A DNA stretch of 33,733 nt from Pseudomonadota bacterium (GTDB lineage: Bacteria; Pseudomonadota; Gammaproteobacteria; Steroidobacterales; Steroidobacteraceae), in contig JAEZFW010000079.1 of assembly GCA_023417315.1 (NCBI GenBank), forward strand, positions 1 to 33,733, given 5' to 3'. Position numbers and translations under genes: made by a program. Under the pieces are notes generated by a model. The model was not told where the DNA came from, made no database searches, and saw only the letters and a program-made list of their open reading frames with translations. Below, in pieces: positions 24,009 to 31,121 of the stretch. Numbering within the stretch: the first letter of the stretch is position 1; each line of letters begins with the position of its first letter.

Positions 24009-26758
24009 AGAAGGTTCTGGGTACTGGCCGCTCGCGCGCATCCATGCGCTCCGCGCCATTCGCACGTTCCCTGTGCAGCAGGCTCTGGGCTCTGGCCAGA
24101 AGCGCTGCGGACGCAGCGCCTTCTTCTCTGCCTACAGCCTACAGCCCACAGCCTCCAGTCCCTTCTTCTTCGGCTCTGGCTCCAGCCTCCAGTCCCCAGC
24201 CTCCAGCCAGTTCGGCTTGCTTCCACTGCGCTGAACCCCTCAACGGCTCGACGCTCACGGCTCGCATTCGCGGCCGCGACGAAGCAGTGTGTTGTGCCGG
24301 ATGTATGGCGGTGGCCGAGATCATCGCGGGCGCGGGATTGGATGATTTCTATCGATTTCGCGACGCGCCATCCGCACGGCCCGATGGAAGCGCATTGCAT
24401 GAAGACATATGGAGCGCTTACGAGCGACCCGAGATCGCGAGTCAGTTCCTCACCCGCCAAGGCGACTTCAGCGGCGTGTCGCTCCTGATCGAAGGCTTAC
24501 GCTGTGCAGCGTGTGCGTGGCTGATAGACAAGGTTCTGAAGCGAACGAATGGAGTTCGCAAGCTCGACGTCAACGCTGCAACGGGTCGTGCGTACATCGA
24601 GTTCGATGACGCTCAGGTCAACTTGGGTCAGCTCCTGCGCGTCGTCGCGCAACTCGGATATCGGCCGTACCCAGCCTCGGATGAGGCAATCGCACGCGTG
24701 CGACGCGAAGAACGGCGCACCGGACTGAAGCGCCTCATGGTGGCGGCATTCGGAATGATGCAAGTCATGATGTTTGCGGTCGCAGACTACTCGGCGCAAC
24801 TCGGCGGCGAAGTGATCGAGCCGCAGATGCTGAGCTACTTCCGCCTCGTCAGCTTGCTGGTGGCGACACCCGTCATGATGTACTCAGGCAAGCCGTTCTT
24901 CATGAATGCTTGGAACAGCGTCCGAGCGCGCACGATCGGAATGGATGTGCCGGTGAGTGCCGCATTGCTGCTCGCGTTTGCGGCGAGCGCCTGGAACACG
25001 CTCATTGGGCAAGGCGAGGTGTACTTCGACTCCGTCACGATGTTCGTCTTCTTTCTCACGCTCGGACGCTTCGTCGAGATGACCGTGCGCCATCGCACGA
25101 CCGGCGTCACCGAGGCGCTTACACGACACGTGCCGGTGACAGCCCATCGACTGCGCGATGGCATCTTCGAGGATGTACCGACGGCAGCAGTTGCTTGCGA
25201 GGACGTGATCCTCGTGCGCACGGGCGAGATCGTGCCGGTGGATGGGATCATCATCGATGGCGACACGAGCATCGATGAGGCGCTCCTGACAGGCGAATCG
25301 ACGCCCGTGCACCGCGCCAGCGGCGATACCGTATCGGCGGGCACCCTCAACGTACTCGCGCCGATTCGTATCCGCGTGACCGCGGTGGGAACCGCTACTC
25401 TGCTCTCCGGAATCGTCGCGATGGTCGGACGAGCGCAAGCGCAGAAGCCCGCGATCGCGCAGGCAGCAGATCGTGCCGCTGCCAAGTTTCTGCGTTACGT
25501 GCTCCTCGCCTCGGGTGCGGTATGTGCCATCTGGCTGGCTGTCGATCCTTCGCGAGCGTTCGAAGCCACACTAGCCGTGCTCGTGGTCGCATGTCCGTGT
25601 GCGTTCGCGATCGCGATGCCTGCCGCACTTGCCGCTGCGACAGGTGAGCTTGCTCGAAACGGCGTTCTCGTGACGCATCCCGATGCGATCGAAACACTCG
25701 CGAAGGTCGAACGCGTGATCTTCGACAAGACCGGCACGCTGACACGTGGCGAGGTCAGACTTCAGAGCTGCACTCAGCTCGGCTCGGTGCCAGCTCCAAG
25801 CTGCCTGCGTATCGCAACCGCACTCGAGGGAATGTCAGAGCACCCGATCGCGCGAGCCTTCGCCAACGCAACGAACGCCGCGCATAAGGCTTTGGTCGTA
25901 ACCGAAACCCGCGTTGTACCGGGATTGGGTGTGGAAGGCCTGATCGATGGACGGCGTTATCGGGTGGGTCGCGCGGATTTCGTCGCGGAGCTTCGCGGCG
26001 ATGCCGCCGCGCAGACCGAAGGCGAGGACCGCTTCGCGACGGTGACGCTCGGCGATGAGACTCAGGCGCTCGCGCAGTTTGCGTTCAGCGACACGCTGCG
26101 CGAGGACGCGCCAGCAGCGATCGCATGGTTACGCTCGATGCAGATCGAATCAGAGATTCTCAGCGGCGACGTGCACACGGTTGTGCGTGGCGTCGCGAGT
26201 CAATGCGGCATCGGAACGTTTGCGGCACGTCAATCGCCGACGCAGAAGTTAGAACGCGCTCAACATCTGCAGAGTACGCAATCGACGGTTGCGATGGTCG
26301 GTGATGGCATCAACGATGCGCCGGTGCTCGGTGCAGCGAACGTATCCATCGCGATGGGACGGGGCGCGGCGCTCGCGCTTGCGGCGGCCGACATCGTCTT
26401 GGTCGGCGAACAACTGAACGCACTACCTCGTGCGATTCTCACTGCGAAGCGCACCATGCACATCGCTCGACAGAATCTCCTTTGGTCTGCCGCATACAAC
26501 TTCTGCGCGTTGCCTCTCGCGGCCATCGGGCTCGTACCGCCTTGGCTCGCAGCCGTGGGGATGTCCGTGAGCTCAGTCGCAGTGGTGTTGAATGCGATGC
26601 GAGTCGGTGCGACGGGCTGCAAGCGACGGGCTACCGCCAGAAGCAGCGACGTGCAAGCGCACGCCGACACCGACACTTCTTCTGTTCTGGCTACTGCCTA
26701 CTGCCTACAGCCTACAGCCTCTTCGTCTGCTCCCGCGCCTCGCGCCAATCCGTCATGA
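24005..26758 (+). CDS. ccoI: Copper-exporting P1B-type ATPase for cbb3 assembly, with repeat-derived ends
   Basis: A 917-residue CcoI (FixI) ATPase, longer than the usual 800-830. It exports Cu to the periplasm for the oxidase. Seen in order: C72-x2-C75 and C96-C-x2-C100 in the N-terminal zinc-ribbon-like part, an HMA domain with C167-A-A-C170, the TGES actuator, C530-P-C532 in the transport helix, D574-KTGTLT (phosphorylated Asp), and GDGINDAP. The start is the ATG at 24005, overlapping the ccoG stop; an open frame continues far upstream but lies inside ccoG. Residues 1-70 and about 872-917 are low-complexity and repeat-derived. No ccoH lies between ccoG and ccoI. Confidence 0.95.
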   Translation: MKKVLGTGRSRASMRSAPFARSLCSRLWALARSAADAAPSSLPTAYSPQPPVPSSSALAPASSPQPPASSACFHCAEPLNGSTLTARIRGRDEAVCCAGCMAVAEIIAGAGLDDFYRFRDAPSARPDGSALHEDIWSAYERPEIASQFLTRQGDFSGVSLLIEGLRCAACAWLIDKVLKRTNGVRKLDVNAATGRAYIEFDDAQVNLGQLLRVVAQLGYRPYPASDEAIARVRREERRTGLKRLMVAAFGMMQVMMFAVADYSAQLGGEVIEPQMLSYFRLVSLLVATPVMMYSGKPFFMNAWNSVRARTIGMDVPVSAALLLAFAASAWNTLIGQGEVYFDSVTMFVFFLTLGRFVEMTVRHRTTGVTEALTRHVPVTAHRLRDGIFEDVPTAAVACEDVILVRTGEIVPVDGIIIDGDTSIDEALLTGESTPVHRASGDTVSAGTLNVLAPIRIRVTAVGTATLLSGIVAMVGRAQAQKPAIAQAADRAAAKFLRYVLLASGAVCAIWLAVDPSRAFEATLAVLVVACPCAFAIAMPAALAAATGELARNGVLVTHPDAIETLAKVERVIFDKTGTLTRGEVRLQSCTQLGSVPAPSCLRIATALEGMSEHPIARAFANATNAAHKALVVTETRVVPGLGVEGLIDGRRYRVGRADFVAELRGDAAAQTEGEDRFATVTLGDETQALAQFAFSDTLREDAPAAIAWLRSMQIESEILSGDVHTVVRGVASQCGIGTFAARQSPTQKLERAQHLQSTQSTVAMVGDGINDAPVLGAANVSIAMGRGAALALAAADIVLVGEQLNALPRAILTAKRTMHIARQNLLWSAAYNFCALPLAAIGLVPPWLAAVGMSVSSVAVVLNAMRVGATGCKRRATARSSDVQAHADTDTSSVLATAYCLQPTASSSAPAPRANPS
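24017..24211. repeat. Palindromic and dispersed repeats in the ccoI 5' end
   Basis: GGGTACTGGCC (24019-24029) and GGGCTCTGGCCAGAA (24087-24101) are followed by reverse units of CTACAGCC and CTCCAGTC (24129-24211). A reverse copy of a ~50-bp dispersed element (24026-24080) is nested inside. The whole stretch encodes residues about 5-70 of CcoI. Confidence 0.75.
26609..26722. repeat. Palindromic tandem-unit element in the ccoI 3' end
   Basis: The left part (26609-26645) has GACGGGCT units ending in GCCAGAAG. The right part (about 26677-26722) starts CTTCTGTTCTGGC and repeats CTACTGC and CTACAGC. It is translated as the C-terminal tail of CcoI. Its CTACAGCC units match those at the ccoI 5' end. 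Confidence 0.7.
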
Positions 26759-26958
26759 GCATCCTATTCATCCTGATCCCCTTGAGCCTCGTGCTCGTCG
26801 TGTTCGGCGGCTGGGCGTTCTTCTGGGCGGTCGAGAGCGGACAGTTCGATGATTTGGAGACACCCGCAGTGGCGATCCTCGCTGAGGATCGCAGTGATGT
26901 AAGTGATGGAGGTGATGTAAGTGATAAAGGCCAGAAACTTCCTCCACGGCACCTCTGA
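26755..26958 (+). CDS. ccoS: cbb3 oxidase maturation protein CcoS
   Basis: A 67-residue single-helix protein. MSILFILIPLSLVLVVFGGW followed by AFFWAVESGQFDDLETPA is the characteristic CcoS sequence; such proteins are needed to insert cofactors into the cbb3 oxidase. The ATG overlaps the ccoI stop (ATGA). The last ~22 residues (DRSDVSDGGDVSDKGQ and on) are not conserved and come from GTGATG repeats. Confidence 0.93.
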   Translation: MSILFILIPLSLVLVVFGGWAFFWAVESGQFDDLETPAVAILAEDRSDVSDGGDVSDKGQKLPPRHL

Positions 26959-26993
26959 CCTTCATCAACCCTCCATCACCTCCATCACATCAT
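26892..26993. repeat. Palindromic element of GTGATG units across the ccoS 3' end and safE start
   Basis: The left arm (26892-26936) has GTGATGTAA and GTGATGGAG units and ends in GGCCAGAA. The right arm (26953-26993) begins CTCTGACC and repeats CCATCACCT. The left arm encodes the tail of CcoS; the right arm runs into the start codon of the next gene at 26992. It shares units with the ccoN-ccoO element. Confidence 0.85.
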
Positions 26994-27729
26994 GCCGACG
27001 GCATCAACGATCACTCTCCTCGCCGCCCTCATCGCAGGTCTCGCGGCCAGTGCGCATTGCTTCGCAATGTGCGGAGGCATTGCGAGTGCGTTGGGCTTGC
27101 ATGCAAAACATACCCCTCCCCCGCACGGCGGAGGGTGGGGGTGGAGGCTTCTTCCGCGTGCCTATGGAATCGCGACGCTCTATCAATTCGGCCGCTTGAG
27201 CGGCTACACGATCGCTGGTGCAGTCTGCGGATTCGTCGGCTCGCAAGCTTCTGCCTTGTTCGACTTCATGCGGCTCGGGACGATTCTGCGAATCGCGAGC
27301 GGCGTGTTGATCGTGCTGCTCGGGCTGCGGCTCCTCTCGCGATGGAACGCACTGCAATGGATCGAGCGGCTCGGCGCGAGATTTTGGATCCGTTTGCGCC
27401 CGCTCGTGCAACATGCAAGCTCCCGCAGCGGCGTCACCAAACCGCTCGCGATGGGATTGTTGTGGAGCCTGCTGCCGTGCGGGCTCGTGTATTCGATGCT
27501 GATGTTCGCAGCGATGAGCGCAGATGCGCTTCGCGGCGCACTCATCATGCTCGCCTTCGGCTTGGGCACGCTGCCCTCGATGCTCTCGATGAGCCTGTTA
27601 GCCGCCCGCATCCAAAGCTACATGTCCCGCCCAAGTGCGCGTTACGTGAGCGGCACGCTCATGATGTGCTTCGGCGTGTGGATGATCATCGCGGCCGCCA
27701 GCATGACTGGCGGTCATGCTCATCATTGA
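26992..27729 (+). CDS. SafE/TauE-like membrane protein linked to cbb3 assembly
   Basis: A 245-residue protein with about six helices of the sulfite exporter TauE/SafE superfamily (COG2836-like), often found next to ccoS. AHCFAMCGGIASALG near residues 20-35 is the usual Cys/His motif, and SLLPCGLVYSMLMFAAMSA holds the second conserved Pro-Cys-Gly. The C-terminus is His-rich (GGHAHH), which may bind metal. A copper or metal role in oxidase assembly is inferred. Residues 40-50 (HTPPPHGGGWGW) are encoded by a GC-rich palindrome (27113-27140) and are not conserved. The start codon lies at the edge of a repeat, with no clear ribosome site. Confidence 0.85.
   Translation: MPTASTITLLAALIAGLAASAHCFAMCGGIASALGLHAKHTPPPHGGGWGWRLLPRAYGIATLYQFGRLSGYTIAGAVCGFVGSQASALFDFMRLGTILRIASGVLIVLLGLRLLSRWNALQWIERLGARFWIRLRPLVQHASSRSGVTKPLAMGLLWSLLPCGLVYSMLMFAAMSADALRGALIMLAFGLGTLPSMLSMSLLAARIQSYMSRPSARYVSGTLMMCFGVWMIIAAASMTGGHAHH
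27113..27140. repeat. GC-rich palindrome inside the SafE-like gene
   Basis: CCCCTCCCCCGC and GCGGAGGGTGGGG flank ACG as imperfect inverted arms. A similar sequence (CCCTCCC, GCGAAGC, GGGGGGAGGG) lies at 27903-27926. It is an in-frame insertion into the protein. Confidence 0.6.
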
Positions 27730-28142
27730 TGAGTTTCTAGGTGACGAGTGACGGGGCGCCTGACGGGAACTGGGAGTGACGAGTGACGAGTGACGGGCAG
27801 GAGAGCGGACGCAAATAGCCCCTCCCGCCCTTGGCGTCATCCCCGCGGAGGCGCACTGCTGTCCGGGGAAAACTAGCGCGAGGCGCCTCTCGTCCCATGT
27901 TCCCTCCCTTGCGAAGCGGGGGGAGGGTCAGGGAGGGGGCCCCCATCCTGTCCTTCTGATGTACAGGACGTACAAATGGCGCGAAGTGCATGGATGCACG
28001 GGAGCGGGCCGCGCTGCCGCAAGGATGCCGCCAAGATGTTAGATGGATCCTCGCCTACGCGAGGACGACGGCGTTCAACGGCGCACGCGCCTCTTACTCG
28101 TCACTCGCGACGCGTCACTCGTTACAGCGCGCCGAGCGCGCG
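27730..28142. repeat. Intergenic repeat cluster between convergent SafE-like and BOF genes
   Basis: This 413-bp stretch has no convincing gene. From left to right it shows GTGACGA units (27740-27797), a GGCGTCATCCCCGCGGAGGCG-like palindrome (27833-27853), a CCCTCCC/GGGAGGG palindrome (27903-27936), a ~57-bp copy of the dispersed element (27954-28010), a CCTCGCCTACGCGAGG palindrome (28043-28070), and reverse units of GTCACTCGT (28090-28131). The first and last parts form inverted arms about 290 bp apart. Confidence 0.75.
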
Positions 28143-28565
28143 CTACCGCATTCTTCCCGGCGCGGTCGCAATCTCGTCCACGTCGATCGTCGGTCGCTCG
28201 TTGCGATCCAGATCCACTTCGCCGCGAATCTCCACTTCCGTGTTCATTTGAATACGATCTTTCGAATAATCGTCGTCGTCGATCTCGATTTCGATCTCGC
28301 CGGTGCCATCGGAGAACATGTAGTCCTCGCCCTTTACGTGCCGCACGATCTGGCCGCGCAATACGACGTCTTCGTCGTCCTTCTGCGAAGCGAGCACCTC
28401 TTTCACGGTCGAGACACGTGTTGCCGCAGCCGTTTCGAGCCGGCTCGTCTCCTGCCGGGACGCTTCCTGGCCGGCCGGATCGTTCGCGGTCGGGGGTTCT
28501 TGCGCTAACAACCCAGTCGGGGATACCAGTACGAGCGAAGTTGCGAGCGCGCGCCACGTAGACAT
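28143..28565 (-). CDS. Periplasmic BOF (YgiW/YdeI-type OB-fold) protein
   Basis: A 140-residue protein with a signal peptide (about 1-21, ending GLLAQ) and a Gln/Glu/Thr-rich linker. The C-terminal domain (about 50-140) matches the bacterial OB-fold (BOF) family: TVKEVLASQKDDEDVVLRG, then FSDGTGEIEIEID and VEIRGEVDLD. Members are periplasmic stress-tolerance proteins in enterobacteria, perhaps binding cations or cationic peptides through their acidic surface. The ATG is at 28565. It is convergent with the SafE-like gene. Confidence 0.88.
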   Translation of the reverse strand: MSTWRALATSLVLVSPTGLLAQEPPTANDPAGQEASRQETSRLETAAATRVSTVKEVLASQKDDEDVVLRGQIVRHVKGEDYMFSDGTGEIEIEIDDDDYSKDRIQMNTEVEIRGEVDLDRNERPTIDVDEIATAPGRMR

Positions 28566-28666
28566 AACGAGTCTCCTGAATGTTCTTACCCTTGTGCGCG
28601 CCTAATCCGTCCCCACTTGACGGAGTTCCGATCGACCCCGACGGAAAAACCGTATGCAGTGCAAGC

Positions 28667-28694
28667 TTGACATGACATCGCCGCTGACTATCCT
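28667..28694 (+). promoter_or_regulatory. Predicted sigma70 promoter upstream of rnk
   Basis: TTGACA (28667-28672) and TATCCT (28689-28694) are separated by 16 bp. It lies 254 bp before rnk. A 24-codon frame (28705-28779) begins just after it but has no clear ribosome site and no similarity that I recognise. The rest of the 382-bp gap (28566-28947) shows nothing further. Confidence 0.45.
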
Positions 28695-28947
28695 CAAGGC
28701 CATCATGACTACCTTGTCGTCGAAGCGTCGCCTGCCTCACGCAGGACATCTCATCCAGGGCACCCCTGCCCGAGCGTAACGCTAGTCGCCGTTCGCTCGG
28801 GTGATCCGGGCATCGGCACTTTCACCCGCGACACCACGATCAAGCGTTATGCGCCCACTGAAGCGCTTGCGCCCACGCCGAAAGCCTCAGCGCCGATCGG
28901 CCCCCGTGTCGTTTTTTCAGCGTCTGACATCACTTTGGGTCAAGAAC

Positions 28948-29364
28948 ATGTACGAACAATTCACCACCGAAATGCCCTCGCGTCCGCGCATCGTGATCCC
29001 GGAGAGCGAGCACGCACGCCTGCTCGCCTTGGCAGATGCGGCCGAGAAGCGCACTCCAGCGGTCGCGGAGTTTCTCGCCGATGAGCTCACGCGCGCAGAG
29101 ATCGTGCGCGACGAGGAGTTCGACCCGAATGTCGTACGCATGGGCTCACGCGTGACATTCGTCGACGAAGTCACCGGCCGAACACGCACGGTCACTCTCG
29201 TGTACCCGGATGCAGCGGACATCGATCAGAACCGCATCTCGATTCTGACGCCGATCGGCGCCGCCTTGATCGGCCTCAGCCCTTCGCAATCGATCACCTG
29301 GCCCTTGCCCGATGGCCGGGTCGGATCGCTGAAGGTCGTGGCGGTGTCCAACGAGGCCGAGTGA
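28948..29364 (+). CDS. rnk: Nucleoside diphosphate kinase regulator Rnk (GreA/GreB C-terminal fold)
   Basis: A 138-residue Rnk-family protein that binds RNA polymerase in the secondary channel but lacks the Gre coiled-coil tip for cleavage. PSRPRIVIPESEHARLLAL starts the fold. VRMGSRVTFVDEVTGRTRTV, then LVYPDAAD, ISILTPIGAALIGL and SITWPLPDG match the GreA/GreB C-terminal FKBP-like domain. The ATG at 28948 is chosen, but E. coli Rnk aligns better with the ATG at 28972, which is equally possible; the open frame from 28801 has no support. Confidence 0.88.
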   Translation: MYEQFTTEMPSRPRIVIPESEHARLLALADAAEKRTPAVAEFLADELTRAEIVRDEEFDPNVVRMGSRVTFVDEVTGRTRTVTLVYPDAADIDQNRISILTPIGAALIGLSPSQSITWPLPDGRVGSLKVVAVSNEAE

Positions 29365-29382
29365 CGCGCACGCGCGTCACTC

Positions 29383-29561
29383 AGTGACAAGGTGACGAAG
29401 TGACGAGGTGACGAAGTCAGAAGGACAACCGCGTAATTGACCACGGGATCCTCGTGTCCGCCGGACTGCTCTTGGGCGTTAGCCTAGGAAAATGAATATT
29501 CGGCAGAGCGGGCGAGGTGTTCTAAAGGTCTCTGACCTCGTCACTTCGTCACCTTGTCACT
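29383..29561. repeat. Palindromic element with perfect 27-bp arms before hemN
   Basis: The left arm 29383-29409 and right arm 29535-29561 are perfect reverse complements over 27 bp, made of GTGACGA-type units. The core has GTCAGAAGG on the left and TCTCTGACC on the right. A copy of the dispersed ~50-bp element (29561-29610) follows directly. It fills most of the 319-bp gap between rnk and hemN. Confidence 0.9.
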
Positions 29562-29610
29562 CTGATGCACAGGTAAAGTGCGAATGGCGCAAGGATGCGC
29601 GCGAGCGGCC
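29561..29610 (+). repeat. Dispersed ~50-bp element, copy upstream of hemN
   Basis: TCTGATGCACAGG followed by GTGCGAATGGCGCAAGGATG and CGCGCGAGCGGCC. Related copies are at 27954-28010 (+) and 24026-24080 (-, inside ccoI). The three share the order CACAGG, GCGAATGGCGC, GGATGC and GAGCGGCC. Confidence 0.75.
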
Positions 29611-29633
29611 GTCACTTTGGGCACAGCGCGCAC

Positions 29634-29647
29634 TTGACTCATGTCAA
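29634..29647. promoter_or_regulatory. FNR/ANR box upstream of hemN
   Basis: TTGACTCATGTCAA is a perfect palindrome matching TTGAY-N4-RTCAA. It ends 36 bp before the hemN ATG. An fnr gene of the matching type lies just downstream of hemN, and hemN is a classic FNR/ANR target in proteobacteria. Confidence 0.85.
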
Positions 29648-29683
29648 GGCAGCGCGCGCACAGCGGGCGCAGACTCCTGCGCC

Positions 29684-31087
29684 ATGAACACCATTCCCCC
29701 GTTCGATGCGGAATTGCTCAGGCGGTACGACACACCTGGGCCGCGTTACACGTCCTATCCGACCGCGCCGCAGTTCACCGACGCTTTCGGTGAAGCGCAG
29801 TTTCGCGATCACGCGCGACGAACCAATGCAGATCCGATTCCGCGGCAGCTATCGATCTATCTGCACATCCCGTATTGCTTCAGCCCGTGCTTCTACTGCG
29901 GCTGCAATCGCATCATCACGCGAGACTACGGCCGCAGCGGCCCGTATCTCGAACGGTTGCTCCGCGAGGCGGAAGAAGTCTCGCGGCTCTTCGATCGCGA
30001 TCGTGAAGTCATTCAGCTGCACCTCGGCGGGGGCACGCCGAACTTCTTGCGTCCACACCAGATCGCAGATCTCATCGAGAGCCTCGGGCGGCAGTTTCAC
30101 TTCAGTCTCTCCGCGCAACGCGACTTCTCCATCGAGATCGATCCTCGGCTGATTCAGCGAGGCGATATCGCCGCATATGCAGCGATGGGTCTCAATCGCG
30201 CGAGCCTCGGCGTGCAGGACTTCGATCCAGAGGTACAACTTGCGGTGAATCGTATTCAGAGCGTCGATCAGACGTTGGAGACGATCGCGGATTGCCGGCG
30301 CGCTGGATTCCGCTCGGTGAACGTCGATCTCATCTACGGTTTGCCCAAGCAGACGCTCGAGGGCTTCTCGAAGACGCTCGACACCGTGCTCGAAGTTCGC
30401 CCCGATCGTCTCGCCGTTTACGGCTACGCGCACATGCCGGAGCTCTTCAAAGCGCAGAGGCAAATCGTCGCAGCGGATCTGCCAGACCCCGAGACGAAAC
30501 TGAAACTGCTCGGCCTTGCGATCGAGAAGCTCTCTGCAGCCGGCTATCGCTATATCGGCATGGATCATTTCGCATTGCCCGAGGACGATCTCGCGCGTGC
30601 GCAGGAAGCCGGCAGCCTGCATCGCAACTTCATGGGCTACACGACGCATGCCGACTGCGACTTGATCGGGCTCGGCATGAGCGCGATCAGCCACATCGGG
30701 GACAGCTTCAGCCAGAACGCACGCGACTTGACGAGCTGGGAAATCGCGCTCGATCAAGGTCGACTGCCGGTCTGGCGCGGCATGACGCTCGATCGCGACG
30801 ATCTCGTGCGCAGCGAGCTGATTCAGCAGCTCATGTGTCAGGGGGAGATCGATATCCCCGCGCTCGAGGATCGCTACGACATCGATTTCGAGACCTATTT
30901 CGCCGATAGCTTGCGCAAGCTCCCTGAGCTCGTGGCCGACGGTTTGGCGGAAGTGCGACCTACTCGCATCGCTGCGACTTCTCGCGGACGGCTGTTGCTG
31001 CGTATGATTGCGATGTGCTTCGACCGATATCTCACAGAGCGCGCAGATCCGGCACTGAATCGGCCACGCTATTCGCGTGTGATTTAG
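29684..31087 (+). CDS. hemN: Oxygen-independent coproporphyrinogen III oxidase
   Basis: A 467-residue radical-SAM enzyme that converts coproporphyrinogen III to protoporphyrinogen IX without O2, giving heme under anoxia. The cluster motif is C65-x3-C69-x2-C72 (YCFSPCFYCGCN), followed by LHLGGGTPNFL, SIEIDPR and YGLPKQTLEGF. The ATG at 29684 aligns with E. coli HemN; upstream in-frame sequence lies in repeats and an FNR box. The ribosome site is weak. Heme from this enzyme would serve the cbb3 oxidase and NorZ made nearby. Confidence 0.96.
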   Translation: MNTIPPFDAELLRRYDTPGPRYTSYPTAPQFTDAFGEAQFRDHARRTNADPIPRQLSIYLHIPYCFSPCFYCGCNRIITRDYGRSGPYLERLLREAEEVSRLFDRDREVIQLHLGGGTPNFLRPHQIADLIESLGRQFHFSLSAQRDFSIEIDPRLIQRGDIAAYAAMGLNRASLGVQDFDPEVQLAVNRIQSVDQTLETIADCRRAGFRSVNVDLIYGLPKQTLEGFSKTLDTVLEVRPDRLAVYGYAHMPELFKAQRQIVAADLPDPETKLKLLGLAIEKLSAAGYRYIGMDHFALPEDDLARAQEAGSLHRNFMGYTTHADCDLIGLGMSAISHIGDSFSQNARDLTSWEIALDQGRLPVWRGMTLDRDDLVRSELIQQLMCQGEIDIPALEDRYDIDFETYFADSLRKLPELVADGLAEVRPTRIAATSRGRLLLRMIAMCFDRYLTERADPALNRPRYSRVI

Positions 31088-31098
31088 GGTGTAGTCCC

Positions 31099-31119
31099 GT
31101 GCGCCAGTACAAGGCGCAC
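31099..31119 (+). promoter_or_regulatory. Hairpin directly before the fnr start codon
   Basis: GTGCGCC-7nt-GGCGCAC is a perfect 7-bp stem that ends 2 bases before the fnr ATG at 31122. It takes the place of a ribosome-binding site; no purine-rich site is visible. In mRNA it would limit translation of fnr. It has no U-tract, so it is not a typical terminator. Confidence 0.6.
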
Positions 31120-31121
31120 GC

